In this document: piece after piece, positions 1-12,775 of the stretch
How positions within the stretch are numbered: position 1 is the first letter of the stretch
Layout: every line of letters starts with the position of its first letter
Assembly (NCBI GenBank): GCA_017979445.1
Contig: CM030711.1
Span: 17,128,922 to 17,192,921, forward strand
From: Akebia trifoliata
Taxonomy: Eukaryota; Streptophyta; Magnoliopsida; Ranunculales; Lardizabalaceae
Direction: 5' to 3'
Length of the DNA: 64,000 nucleotides
Translations under genes and position numbers: made by a program
The notes under the pieces: generated by a model
Told to the model about the DNA's origin: nothing
Databases searched by the model: none
The model's input: the letters and a program-made list of their open reading frames with translations, nothing else

Positions 1-1275
1 CCATTGACTCGGTATTGACGTTCGCTCTAACCGACTGGACTTACGACTCCAACTAAGAGGTGGACGCTTAAGCTTGGGCGCAATAATAATCGTAAACGAC
101 CTCATAAAAGATAAATTTAATCAATTTTAGTGTTACCCCCTTGATAAAATTTTAATCAATTCTTTATTGAAGTAAGTGCACCAATCCATTAAATAATCCA
201 TTCATACAATGTTCATTCAAAATAAACGTTTATTCAAAAATAACTTTATTGAAAATTGTTAACAAAGAAAAATTCATTGAATAATATCCTTTTGACTTAA
301 ACTATTGCATGGACGCTTAGCTTTGTCTTGATGGTCATCAAGATTGCTAAAACTACCGAGCTTGATCCTCTTGGCTCTAACAATTGGCTATTTGAATTCT
401 GCCGATCCTCTTGGTTTAAGGAACGTCCACAATTCTGAGACAGTCACAAAGCCACATATAAAGTAAGTGTGGGCTTCCTTTGAAGCTTTCCCTCTCACCA
501 TTCTTTATGACATTTAGACCTAAGAAAGTTTTCGCTAAGATAAAAGGTACAAGGTTGGCTTTCCTTAAGAGTTGTCAGGCTATGTCTATGAAGGACTTAG
601 GGACAGTTTGACCCTCACTTTTGGAAGTCAGTATGTATTGTACTAGGATTCTTAGGCACAATCGATAGTCTCTAGTGGCTCGCCAGGCTTCTTGTAAAAT
701 CCCAAAATTTTAATTCGTATCTTGAGGAAAAATAAATAGTAGAATTTTAAGAAAATTTTGAAAGTAGGACTTAGGGGTAAAATTTTAGGATGTTTCTGAT
801 CATTTTTAATGAAATCTGACCTCACCATTGGATTCAACATGATCGAAAAATATACTTTAGCCTGTAAGCAAGCTCAAATGCGAGTCCGAATATAAAAGTT
901 AAAAAATCCTCGATTATCGAGTCGGACCAGGCTAAAATAGTTACTTTTTTCTAGAGAAAGAATTATTAAGATTCGATTACACCATTGGATTCATAATGAA
1001 AAATTATTGAACATGGACTATTTATTTGTCATTTTTGGAGACCAGAAAGTCGAATTATCGTTAAAAATGAAAACGACATCAATTTTAGGGGTTACCTCAA
1101 GTCAAAAATGTAAATTTTTGTTAGAGATTGAATTTGTATAAAATTGACTATATCATTAGATCCGGAATGAAAAATTAGGCGAAATAAAGTATTCATTTGT
1201 CAGTTTTGGAGTCTGGACGGTCAAGTTATAGTCGATCAAAATAAATAGGCAAAATACCGATTTCGTCCCAAATTT

Positions 1276-1285
1276 TATATAAATA
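1276..1285 (+). promoter_or_regulatory. TATA box of the TL LTR
   Basis: TATATAAATA sits in the first fifth of the LTR and is kept in the second TL copy (62,144-62,153) at the same relative place. It probably marks the U3 promoter; the start site is expected about 30 bp downstream. Confidence 0.5.
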
Positions 1286-1414
1286 AATTTTTTTAATATT
1301 TTTTAATTTGTTGTCATCCCCAACCCGTCCAAAACCAACCAATGAAATACAAATTTTTTTTCGATTTCTTCCGATCTTCCACCTCAGATCTCTCACAAAC
1401 GGCTCGCCGTTGAC

Positions 1415-1820
1415 GACAGACGCAGAAGGGAGAAATGTCTACATCTGCGTTCTCTACAAAACCCACCGAACCTCTTTTCATTTTTCACTTTCTTTTTCAT
1501 CCAATATCGTCAAAAATCAACTGTATTTATATATGGAAATTTTGAAATTTTGACCTCGGATTTCATCCTTTTCGAGGTCAAATCATCTTCTGACGCAGAA
1601 GGGAGAAACGTTCGCTGCCTCGACATCTACAAAACCCACCCAACCTTTTTTCCTTTCACTTTCTATTTCACCCGATATCGTCAAAAATCAGCCGTATTTA
1701 TATACGAGAATTTTAAAACTTCGACCTCGAATTTCATCTGTTTCGGGGTCAAATTGTCCTCCGTCACAGAAGGGAGAAAGGACGACGGCGTCGAGATCTT
1801 CAAAACCACCAGGTCAGATT
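1415..1820 (+). repeat. About 172-bp tandem repeat, three units, in the TL LTR
   Basis: Units are anchored by a CAGAAGGGAGAAA box at about 1,422, 1,594 and 1,767. Each is followed by ACAAAACCCACC, CCAATATCGTCAAAAATCA (or a variant) and a TCGACCTCG-type box. The same triple array is in the other TL copy at about 62,285-62,690. Two units are relatively free of stops and give short open frames, which I do not regard as genes. Confidence 0.75.
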
Positions 1821-2518
1821 AAAAAATTAGCCGTCTCGAAATTTGGTCCATCTCGATTTTCGCGCATGTGCTTCGATCATCTTGCATAGAGATTGTAAGG
1901 AACTCTTAATTTCTATTAGTAATCGTAGATTGTGAAAATTGCATTTAGGATTTTATCAAAATTTTTTTGATGTATTTCCAAAATATAGAATTCTTTTGTT
2001 ATTAAAAAATTTACGTAAGAAATTGCATGTTTGATAAACAATTGTAATTTTTAACAAATTATACGTGTGTAGGATATTTTAATGGGTTATTTCCGTAAAT
2101 TGGGTCTTGTGTACTGCTCGGACCCCGTTTTGATATAAAATTTGTATTCTTTTTCAATATTATTGATAAAAATAAATTCTTCAGTTGGAAAATGTGATTT
2201 AATATTCAATAAACTCATATTGAGTCGATGAATATCAGAAAATGGCTATTTTATTGAAGAGATTGAAAACTGTAAAAATCGAAAAAAGGGATAAAGGGTA
2301 TGAAACGGTAAATGTCAGAGTCACACCCGAGGGGTGATGTCAGCATTTTACGTTGTTGTGTTGTGTGTAGGTTGGTGAACAGATATCCAGGGATAATATT
2401 ACTGGTTGCATGTTTATTTACTTTCTGTTAGGCCGGGTGGCCACACTTGCATGGTAGGAAACTGGATATCCATTCTCAATCTTGTATTGTTAATTTCTCT
2501 TTTATTTTCAGATGAAAG

Positions 2519-2520
<2 letters not shown>

Positions 2521-2572
<52 letters not shown>
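2521..2572. repeat. (AT)26 microsatellite
   Basis: An uninterrupted AT dinucleotide run inside the TL solo LTR. The same site in the copy at 63,440-63,455 holds only a few repeats. Confidence 0.97.
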
Positions 2573-2575
<3 letters not shown>

Positions 2576-4219
2576 GCTATTTTGTGAGCTGTTAAAGAGT
2601 CTGTGAATGCCTGAAGGGATAGTGCGTCATATCATCCGGAGTGGTGTACTATCTTAGGATGTACGGTAGGGACCACCAAGCTCATACATGGTATGGGACG
2701 CGTATGAGAGTGGAGTCACAACTAGAATCCAGGATATTCCTCTCTATCTTTACCAGTGAACTTGTAATGTAAAGGTGGTCGTATACGAATGGTTTATATA
2801 TTTGGGAATCACATGCACGCATGATAGGCATAGACGAAGATGATTAGTCAGTGATCACTAACAATCTATAGTAGTTGAACATTCTGACATATCGAAAAGA
2901 AACCCATTACTTACGGTCACGTCAAACGGCCAGCCTGAGCCGGATAAATAGTCAACCAAGCGTGGTAAACAGCGACCAGCCACAAAATCAGGAACTAAAA
3001 GCCAGAGAAGAATTGTAACATCATGTCTCAACTGGGAGCGATCCAGTCGTAAATCCCAACTATCTAATTCCAATACTCCACCATTGTGTATTATGTATCT
3101 GTTGCTTATTTTGATATATAAAATGAAATCCATGTTTAATGTTTTCATTTAATCAATTAGATTTTTATAAAAAGAGAATGTTATAGTGAGTAATGATGAT
3201 CGATGTAATGTGAGTTTTAAAATATTTAGTTGCTCATCACTAGCTATATGTACCAGTTAATCGTAGTTTCTTTTTTAAAACTTTGTATATTTTAAAATGA
3301 TTCAGTATGTTTATTCGTTCGTGTTAGGAGAGGTTATTGACAGAAATTATTTTCTTCCTTACTGGGTAACCATTGTTACTCACCCTTTCCTTCTCTATTT
3401 TTTTAGTCTCAGATTCAGAGCTTGGCGAGGCAGGTATAGAGCACAAGTGAGGATTATCTAGTGGGTCAGATAGACAACCAGAGTTCGTCACCTGGTGAGT
3501 ATTGGGGCTACACCCCCTAATGGGTCGATTTGTCAAGAAGTATAATAGATTTTGTTCTGAGCATTAGGATTTTTGTTAGAGTGAGAAATATTTGTAAAAT
3601 CCTGTATTCTGGTTATTCTTCCGCACTCTGATCTTTCGTACGTTATTAGATGTATATAGGCTTCCGCTAGTATTATATTTTGTATATATATATGCAGGAT
3701 TGTATGGCGTTTATCAGGTGCAGGTTGAATCGTCTTGGAATGCTAACATAAACAAATGAGACCATGCTGAAATTTTGAGGTGCCACCTAGTACCTCGATA
3801 TCTGACATGGGGATTTGTGTTAGCGTTTAGCGGGGCACCACACTTCTGCTTTACATTGACGGGATGACTGCAAGAGCGATACGAGCCCAATATAGGTACT
3901 AAGTCCAATCTTCCATTATGGACTAAGGCCTTGGCTTCTTCTTTTGAAATGTCAGTCCTGTGGCGAGGTCACCAGAATATCCTGTCTTCAATGAGGGCTT
4001 GACTAGAGGTCCTGAAGTGGATATCTCCATAATGCCACAATAATCCTCATGAGTGGGGCACAAGTGCATACGCCCAATATGGAATATGTGAAAGTAGGGG
4101 TTCCAGCGCTTAGCCATAGCACGTAAGAGGTTCCAGTCTATCTCAAATTCGTGGAAGTATAGAAAACATCTCAACATGAATTTACCAAAGTCGATCGGGT
4201 TATTGCCTGCGGCTAGCAT

Positions 4220-7200
4220 CCTGATTTGACATAAAATGATATTTTAGTACATTTTCAAGGTCCATGTAAAATATATCTTTGTAAGTCATTTTTCTATGAA
4301 AAGCTAAATCATTTTTCCTTTATTTTCTTTTCTTTTAGAAAGTTTTTTCTTTTGAAAAACATTTTTTCTAAAAAATATTGTTCTTCTGAAAAACATTTTT
4401 TTTCTTTTAAAATGGGTTGAAACCTGAATTAGCAAAGAGTTTGAATTTTATTTTGATTTGAATGATCCGACCCATCATGAGATAGACTAGATCATCATGA
4501 ATCATTGCCCATTAAAATGGATTCTTTATAGGGTTTATGCACCCAATGATATGATAACATTGAATTAGATTAAATAACAAGTTTGGTTATCTTGAGGACA
4601 AAACTGTACATTCCTGATCTCATCATTTGTAAGGTTCAATCCAATAAGCAACCCGGGAACAACCACGATAATTTTGAGTCGTAACCTATAGGGAGATTTT
4701 CTAGACTCTAGGTTTACTATGTACAATGCAATTCATCTAGCCACCCTTACTCAAGTGACTTGGTTTGATATACCGTATAAGTGATAATCTAAAACTCCAA
4801 CATACTTCTCTGAAGTCAAAAACAACCAGTTTAATCCCTAGTTGAGAGGTGACGCACAATGCTGAGCAAGGGCCCTCTTAAATACCTCTCGTCTAGAATA
4901 GACGTAGTCTATCCTCCTCGTACAGTAGGATACAACGGGGCAGGATCTTGCTTAGGCACTGATTTTGACCAAGAAGTGCAATTGGTGAACTTGGATTACC
5001 TTTGATATACCGTATAGGTACGAGTCTAAGGTTGTAGCTTTAATAAATGGTTTAGCATCCCACGAGGGGACCGACTGCGTACTAGTACTACGTTGGCAAT
5101 CGAGACATGTGACTGTGCGACTTACAATAGGTCAAAGGCTCAGGTCGCTCCATCCTACGTGCATCGATATACCTTTCAGAGTCACCTGATCAAACAATAC
5201 TGATTCCCTAGTTTAATATACCCTAAGGTACATGATTGGAGTTATGATTTTCATGAATGACGTTGCATTTCCGAAGACACCTGGCCACGCACTAGTGCCA
5301 CGTTGTCTATAAGGGACATGCAAGCGTGCAAAGCGATAAACGTGCTAGTGGTGTGTGCAAAACAGGGTGGGATGTGCCCGGGGCCTTTTCAAACAAATGG
5401 TCCCTGGGCTTGATCATATTATTACAATATTGAAACATTAAACAAGATAATACACAAAACCAACATATCAATATTAAAATGAACACATAAAACGTATATT
5501 CCAATTGAGATCATATCATGTTAAATGGGCAATCAATAAATAGACTACTAATTGGATTCGATTATCAAAGCAAACATATAATTCTTAGTCTAAACCAAAA
5601 ATTATATAAATTTTATATGGCCCAATCAAGGTTATTTTGGGGTGACCATAAACATGTTGATATTGAAAGAATATTAGATTAAGAATGGAACGACAATTGT
5701 TGGGATAAGAGGTTATGATGATCTTTAAACAAATTGAAAGAGAATAAAAAATTTAGAACAAATCGAATTTTATCAAGCAATAAAAAATCAGTTTTTTTAT
5801 TATTATTATTATTTTTTTTAAACTTGAAAGAACACATTTTTTTAAAAAAACTATTAAAAAATTTAAAACAACACCAACAAAATATTTTGCCATGCCAATC
5901 CGTTGGCTATCAAAAAAAGAATATCAATGGCGTGTTGGTGTGACAATAGAAAAACTTCATCTTTCTCAATAGCCATGCATCATGCTGTCAATAATCCCTT
6001 GCTAAAAAAAATATTATTTTTTTTTGGAACGCAGTCTAACTCGATGATCTTAACACAACCAAAGGGCAAAGATGCATGGTTCTGTTCTATCGAGATTGGA
6101 TACAACCCAAACCAAATCTCTGAATTTCCTTCTTCAATTCGTTTAAAATCCTATTCATCTAACAAGGATCCTAAAACAAGATAATTTCATTAATCTGTGT
6201 CCACACAATCCGTGATGTTATTACAATATTAAATTTTAAATCACAAAAAAACTTCGATTTACGACATGGATTAGCGTTCATCTTGTGCTGCCATTGCAGC
6301 CCCCAATTGGAGGTTAGATTCTCGTTTCCTTCTCTTTAAAAAAAAAAAAAAACAGATAAGATCGAGAATGGAAACAAAACACCAAAGATCTGTCGAGTTC
6401 ATTGTCGAGATAAAAATCCAAAACAGTGGGTTTGAAATTGTTGGTCCAAATCGAAAGAAAAAAAAAAACTTACCGATTAAAAAAAAAATTCCTTTTCGAT
6501 CTCAACAGATTTAAACCAGATTTCTTATCGTTCATCAGGGGCTTCGAAGGGGTGGATCTGAACTTAGATCTTCTTTGATTTTCATCCTCAAAATCCAATC
6601 TTAACAACCTGATTAAAGGTTTTCGACCAATGTAATCCAATAAATTTGTTTTGATGATGATGAATCAGAAACAAGAACTATTTCTGCCATTTTCCTCTTC
6701 CTTGATAGATCAATATTTCAACCTATGAACACGCTCGAGCATTTACTCTCTCTCACGATCTCTAAAATAAAATCGAATTTAAAAAAAAAGAGGGAAAAAA
6801 ACATTCAAATCAGCCACCATTAACGCTCTGTTAGAGCTTGAAACCGAAGCAGACTTACTTCTCTGACTTGAAAACCTTCATGGAACAACTTCTACATATT
6901 CCACAGCCATGATCTTGATTCACCCCTCCGTTACAGATTCAACGATTACAAGATCTTCCATGTTACAGGTTTGGTTGAAAACAAGATACAGTAGAATCCT
7001 TGATTCAAATTCGAAACCCAAAAATTAGATTTTCAAAAAGAGACCGACACGAAAAAATTTCTTCGATTGAGTTCTTTCACTTCAAATCATAAACCAATTG
7101 GATTAAGTGATTAAAATCGATTGGGCTGAGAGGTTTCACAAGTATGTTGAAGACGATAGGGCGGAATGAAAGAAACTCAGATTAAAACAATAAGAGTTTG

Positions 7201-7776
7201 AAAATTAAAAAGAAAATTTTACTAACGACACGCCAAAAAAAAAATTTATTGCCGGCAGCACACTAAAATTTTATTTTCCTATTTTTTTTGTTTGCTTACT
7301 GTCAATGGACACAAGCCTAAAACTAAAACTTTAAAAAAAAATAATAATAAAAAAAAAATACTGCCAAAGGGCAAATTGACACACACCTAAAAAAAATTAA
7401 AAAATCTACAAATGTGAAAACAAAAGAATAACAAAACAACAAAAATTCGTGGTCGAACCATCATCATCTCATTCTCAATTTACATGTCAATTTGAATATT
7501 TCATTATTTAGGATCGTTCTAAATGACCCTCGATTGAACCAAAAAAAATAATATGCCAAATCTAAGTATCCAAAATCGAATCAAAGGATACCAATAAAGA
7601 ATAATACAAACCCAAAATAAAAATGGGTCAACAGCCATTTTTCTACATCATCATCCTCTTAATATCCTGCATTATTTAAGATCATCCCAAACGATCCTAA
7701 ATTGAATCATAGCAAATAATATTATATAATAATATGCTAAAAATGATGTCGAGATAATATAATACAATCCTAAGAA
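4220..7776 (-). other. Alpha-1 leader (untranslated, between LTR and ORF1)
   Basis: No gene-like frame is seen; short open frames here are unconvincing. Between 4,760 and 5,400 there are diverged direct repeats of about 215 bp, each with a TTTGATATACCGTA-type box followed by ACTAGTACTACGTTGG or a variant and GACATGTGACTGTGC. The block at 5,350-5,400 containing GCCCGGGGCCTTTTC recurs in the beta leader (32,820-32,860) and the alpha-2 leader (38,815-38,870). The part at 6,850-7,650 matches the alpha-3 leader at 56,440-57,560. The PBS and the U5 end of the LTR have been deleted. Confidence 0.7.
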
Positions 7777-9210
7777 TAACTAATCTACAAAAAGAACCTA
7801 AATCGAGGGATCACGTTACAAGGTTGGAAAGTATTTGGCACCAACCCCGCCCATTAAAAGTCGGTCTCTACTATTTTTCAAGAAAACTACATTGCTAGAA
7901 AACCTAAAAACAAATAAATAAAATAAATAGAGAAAAAATGTACCTAAATGTTTTTGACGATTTGTTCCCTCAGATCTGGTAGGGAGATCCTTTGTATGAG
8001 ATTTCTTGCTTCGTTTTCGTCACTGAATCCGCTTCTGATCTCCAAGATGAAGTATCTGCTTCCTAGATCTGAGTGTTTTTTAATTTTTTGATAGATTTCT
8101 AAGTATTTTTAAAGGGTCTTTGAATATTTGTTTCAGCAAAAGTTAGGATTTGGATGATAGGTAAGGGGTTCGAGCTTCAAAATCAGGGTCTTGGGAAGGC
8201 CAAGAAGACTTTTTGACCTACTTTTTCTAGGATTTTCTTTGACCTACGAAATTAGGTTGTGGAGGTTCTCTATTTATAGAGTTTTTTGGGTTCATTTAGT
8301 GTTTGATTAGGTTTCTTTTAGATTAGGATAAATTAGGATTTTGACTTTTATCTTATGAGATTGACTTGGTCTTTTTAGATTAGGATTTTGACTTTAGTCT
8401 TATGAGATTGACTTGGTATTTTTAGATTATGATTTTAATTAGGTTTTGACTTAATTCTTATGAGATTGACTTGGTTAGGATTTTGACTTAAGTCTTATAA
8501 GATTGACTTGGTTTCTTTAAATTAGGATTTTAATTATGATTTTGACTTAAGTCTTATGAGATTGACTTGGTTTATATTTTTAAATTAATTTTATTAAGAT
8601 TTTACTTTACGTTAATTAATATTTTATTTATTAATTTCAAAATTAAAAATTTTAAAAATTGAAAAATTATCGGAGAGAACTTTTGCATTTCAAGTTTTTC
8701 GATGTTCCGTGATGTTTTGGAATCGATTTTTCATAAGGAATTTAATGGGATTATTGGTTTGTATTATTTATGAAATTTTTTTGCATGAAATAATTGTTAA
8801 CCCTTATGATGGGCATTTTCGTAATTTTGTCCAATCTGGTAAAAATTGACAAAATAATTTATTTGGTTTCACTTTGTTATTTTATATGTTCGAAAGGATT
8901 TTCCTAAGCATAAGGGGGCTCTAAGGATGTTTTGATGTTAAGGGTATTTTGGTAATTTGATCATTTTTAGTGATTTTTATCGTAAAGCTTCTTTTTGTCT
9001 ACAAGATGATGATTTCTATATTTTTCAGGCTATGTTTTTCTTGCTTAACGTGGTTTCTACAGTTTTGTTAGTTTGAGATACCTCATCCGAATTTCTGAAA
9101 CATATCTAATATCAAAATGGTGCATTGGAATAATCATCCATCATTGGGAATCGTTGCGATCAGGTTGACAAGTTGATTAATCAGGTGAATGCAAAAATAG
9201 GGTGTCTACA
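7777..9210 (-). repeat. Alpha-1 5' LTR, U5 end deleted
   Basis: The minus strand starts TGTAGACACCCTATTTTTGC at 9,210, like all alpha LTRs. It contains the TTGACT-rich U3 array (8,330-8,570), a TATA box (TATAAATAG, minus, 8,270-8,278) and the segment with ACCAACCCCGCCC. About the last 130 bp, including the GC-rich U5 hairpin, and the adjoining PBS are missing; homology stops near 7,777. Confidence 0.85.
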
Positions 9211-10232
9211 GATAGGCATAGAAGAAGATAATTAGTCAGTGATCACTAACAATTTATAGTAGTCGAACATTTTGATACATCGAAATGCAACCCATTGTTT
9301 ATGGTCATGTCAAGCAGCTAGCCTGAGCCGGATAAATGGTCCTATAGGTGTGGTAAACAGCAACCATCTATAAAATCAGGAACTAATACTTTATTATGAA
9401 ACATCATGTCCCGATTGAGAGTAATGTAGTCGTGAATCACAATTCTCTAATTTCATAACTCCACTATTGTATATTATGTATCAGTTGCCTTATTTTGATA
9501 TATAAAATGAAATGCATGTTTAATGTTTTCATTTGATTAATTAGATTTGTATAAAAAGAAAATGTTATAGTAAGTATTGCTGATTGATGTAATTTGAGTT
9601 TTAAAATGTTTAGTTGCTCATATATGGCTATATCTACTAGTTAACGTAGTTTTTTCTGTAAAACTTTCCATATGTTAAAATGTTTTAGTATGCTTATTCG
9701 TAATGTCAGGAGAGGTTATTGGCAAGAATTATTTGCTTCCCTACTAGGTAACCATTCTTACTCAACATTTTCTTCATGATTTTTTTAGCTTCAAAGCTTA
9801 AAGTTGATGAGACGAGCGTAGAACCGACTAGCGATGATCATCTGGGGGGTTAGATAGAAGACCAAAGTTTATTACCTAATGAGTATTGGACTTATATCCC
9901 CTAGTAATGTCAATTAGCCCAGGTTGTATTATAGATTTTGGTAGAGCGTTATGATTTTTGTTAAAGTGAGAAGTTTTGTATAATCCTGTATTTTGTTCAT
10001 CCTTCTGCACTCTGCTCTATCGTACATTATTAGATGTATATAGGCTTCCGCTAGTATTATATTTTATATGTATATATGCAGGAGATAATGTATATTATTT
10101 ATCAGGTGAAGTAGGTATTTAGTTTCTTAGAATGCTAACATAAATAAAGGAAACCATATCGAAATTTCAAGGTGCCACCTAATACCTCAAGATTTGACAT
10201 GGGGCTTTGTTTTATTTTTCAGGGCTGCTACA
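9211..10232 (+). repeat. TL LTR, 3' part
   Basis: It matches 2,826-3,842 of the complete TL LTR in the same orientation, from GATAGGCATAGA to the end GGGCTGCTACA. Its left edge is exactly where the alpha-1 LTR begins, so alpha-1 probably inserted into this LTR; the missing 5' part would lie left of base 1. Confidence 0.8.
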
Positions 10233-12775
10233 CAATAGATTTCTTTTCGATGTATCAGAACGTTTGACTACTCTAGATTGTTAGTAATCCCTGACTAATC
10301 ATTTTTATCTATGCCTATCAAGCGTGCATTTGATTCCTAAAATATACAACTCCATTCATGTACGACCACCTTTACAATACAAGTTCACTAGTAAAGATAG
10401 AAATAAATGATCCCGAATTCTAATTGTGACCTCACTCTCATATGTGTCCCATACCACGTATGAGCTTTTATGTCCCTACCATACATCCCATGATAGTACA
10501 TCACTCCGGATGATAAGACGTACTATCCTTTCAGGCATTCATAAACTCTTTATAACCTCACAAAATAGCTATATATATATATATCGTTTTTCTTTAAAAA
10601 TAAAAGAGAAATTAACATTACAAGGTTAAGAATAGATATTCAGTTTCCTACCATACAACTGTAGCTACGCGACCTAAAATAAATAATAGAACAGAAACAT
10701 AACTCATAATTTAAATAAATATGCAACCAATATCATTATCCCTTGACATCCCTTCACCAACTTACACATAATACAATAATGTAAAATGCAGACATCACCC
10801 CTCGGGTGTGATTCTGGCATTTTACGATTTTATCTTTTTTCTATTTTTTGACATATTTATTTTTTATTTTTTTAAGCACAACATCCCTTTCTCAATCTTT
10901 CAAAGTCATTTTGATTATTTAATCGAAAAAAATTATCAAAGTTAACTCAAAACGGGGTCCTGGCAATGCACAGAACAAAAACTTTTAAAACGGTGAAAGT
11001 TGGTGAAAATTTGGCATATTTTCAAAATTTTTAAAATTGAAAACGGATTTTTGAAAATGAAAGCCTTAAATACGAAACTCGACATCATATAAACTTTATA
11101 GTGCAATTAAAAATAATGTAAAATATATTTGATTTTGAAAATCTAATGAAAACGTCAAAATTTACGTTTTGTTCTTGAAACCAAAAAAATTAGATTTTAA
11201 TCATTTGATATTTGAATTTTGAAATCATTCCCATTATTTAAAAATAGGAGGTAAAACCTTAATTTTATTAAAGAACTTAAAGTAAATATAAAGTAAAAAA
11301 ATTAAAGAGGACATTACTTTAATATTTTTAATGAAATATATGGTAGAAATACCCCTACAAGTGATGGGGAATTCAAAACAAAAATAGAAAAAAGTTGGAC
11401 ACAGTAAGACCGTGGTCCTTGGACGGTGATACCGTCAGCAAGTTGTAAACTTCGCGAATTTTTGATTTACCATCATTTTTTGAGTTTTTCATTCGTTCTT
11501 CGATTCTTTAACCCACCCACGTATAATTATTAAAATAAAGTGAGAACACATCAAACAATGAGGGTCTTGGCGTGATTTTAAGAATAAATGAAGTAATATT
11601 CTACGATTAAAAAATAAACAACAAGTTTTGTTAAAAATCTAAATGCAAGTTTTCGAAATCTACGGCTACTAATAAGAATTGAGACTCACTTACATGGTTT
11701 GTGGTTGTCAGACACAATGAACTAGCTTAGAAATCACGAATTGACAGCGAGGAACTCGAGGTGGAATGGGTTTGGTTGAGAACTAACAATGGTTGGCGAA
11801 GCTTCTTGTTGACGGCACTTTCATTTCCCTTCTACGATAGAAGATAGATCTAACTCATGACTAGATGAAACCCTCGAATGAAATGCATTGAGGTTCTTTC
11901 GAATTACGCGGTTGGTTTTTGATGGAGGATGGAGAAGACGAATGAAAATTGGTAAACAACCGATGGTGAGGTTGTGAATCTTATAGAAGCCGACAACTTT
12001 ACCTTCTTCGTTGATGTTCAACTCGGCTTCGTTTTCAACGGATCTTGAAGAGAATGAGTCGAAGATAGGGATTCTCAACTCTTCGAGTGCGAGAGATATA
12101 TTCTCTTCCTTTAGTTTTATATGACCTGTAAACGACTTGTAAATCTATAATATCAAGGGGCCCTTTCCGCTCATCAAGAAGGTTGACCTAATTTGATTTG
12201 TAAGTTCAATCATTGCTGTTCGATAGCTCTATTAGAATGTAACGCTTCGGTGTAGCAAATTGTAAAGGTTCAACCGCACCCTTGGGTTGAGAATCAGTTG
12301 GGCTTGGGTTCTTTGGAGAAGAAGATAATGAGTTAAAAAGAAAGTCAACTTTCTTTTATAAAGGGTTGAGGGCATTTTTGGTATTTTTCACTTATTTCGA
12401 TTTTCAATGGTAACTTGACTATTCTGACTTGAAAATTGACAAATGAGTATTCCATTTCGAATATTTTTTTGTTGCAGACCTAATGGTGTGATCGAATTTT
12501 TCTCATTATTACTCTAACAAAAATCCACCCTTTTTAGGTCCCATCCGACATGAAATTCAAGGATTTTGCAATTCTTTCATCCAAACTCGAATTCGAGCTG
12601 GTTACAGGCTAAGGTATGTTTTCCGACCATTTTGAATCCAATGGCGGGGCCAATTTCTGTTAGAAATGAACAGAACCAAATCCAAGTATTTTATCCTAAG
12701 TCCCTCTTTAGAATTTTCTCAACAATATCACCATTTGATCTCTTTGAAATACGAGTTAAAATTCGGGGTATTACA
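10233..12775 (-). repeat. TL LTR, 5' part, inverted
   Basis: The minus strand starts TGTAATACCCCGAATTTTAA at 12,775 and follows the TL LTR down to the point equal to about 2,905 in the complete copy, where it abuts the 3' end of the preceding TL LTR. The simplest reading is that the preceding TL element inserted into this one. It is more diverged than the other TL copies and is missing or scrambled over part of the 172-bp array. Confidence 0.7.

Larger units (their letters stand above)
693..3842 (+). mobile_element. TL solo LTR (3,150 bp)
   Basis: It starts TGTAAAATCCC and ends GGGGCACCACA (TG...CA). It is flanked by a perfect 5-bp duplication CTTCT at 688-692 and 3,843-3,847, so both ends are exact. 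There is no internal region, which fits LTR-LTR recombination. It holds a TATA box (1,276-1,285), three copies of a repeat of about 172 bp and an AT microsatellite. Partial copies lie at 9,211-12,775 and 60,342-64,000. LTR length and the GGTGCCACCTAG stretch near the 3' end suggest Ty3/gypsy, possibly Tekay/Del; no coding region is present to prove it. Confidence 0.92.
430..4219 (-). pseudogene. Alpha-1 ORF1 relic, split by a solo LTR
   Basis: Ogre-type elements carry an extra ORF1 of unknown function between the 5' LTR and gag. The first part (4,219 to 3,848) encodes about 98 open residues with the motif CPTHEDYCGIME, matching CPTHEDYCNIMG in the beta ORF1. The second part (687 to about 430) continues the homology with RDYRLCLRILVQYILTS and then SPHLLYMWLCDC, which align with RDFTLCLGVLSTYFLVS and SPHLLYLWLCIR of beta. 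A 3,150-bp TL LTR and a CTTCT duplication lie between the two parts. Beyond about 430 the homology is lost and the ORF is truncated before gag. The motif recalls the plant DUF7745/plant-mobile-domain type of protein; that assignment is from memory of the family, not a search. No function can survive. Confidence 0.75.
1..9210 (-). mobile_element. Alpha-1: partial Ogre/Tat-like Ty3/gypsy element
   Basis: Read on the minus strand this runs from a 5' LTR (9,210 to about 7,777) through a long leader, an ORF1 relic and the spacer before gag, and leaves the window about where gag should begin. The order matches the beta element (33,075 down to 30,702). The segment at 10-100, reverse-complemented, closely matches the bases just upstream of the alpha-2 gag at 40,090-40,160, so the gag start lies just beyond base 1. 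The 3' half and 3' LTR are outside the window. A complete TL solo LTR (693-3,842) interrupts it. Confidence 0.85.

Noticed and set aside
1308..1822. Two plus-strand frames over the TL 172-bp repeats
   Set aside because: They arise from stop-poor repeat units and have no recognised motif; equivalents in the right TL copy are in different frames.
2858..3148. 96-codon minus frame in the TL LTR, also present at 63,743-63,958
   Set aside because: It lies within an LTR, and the corresponding frame in the 60,342-61,558 copy is broken, so it is shared by descent, not by function.
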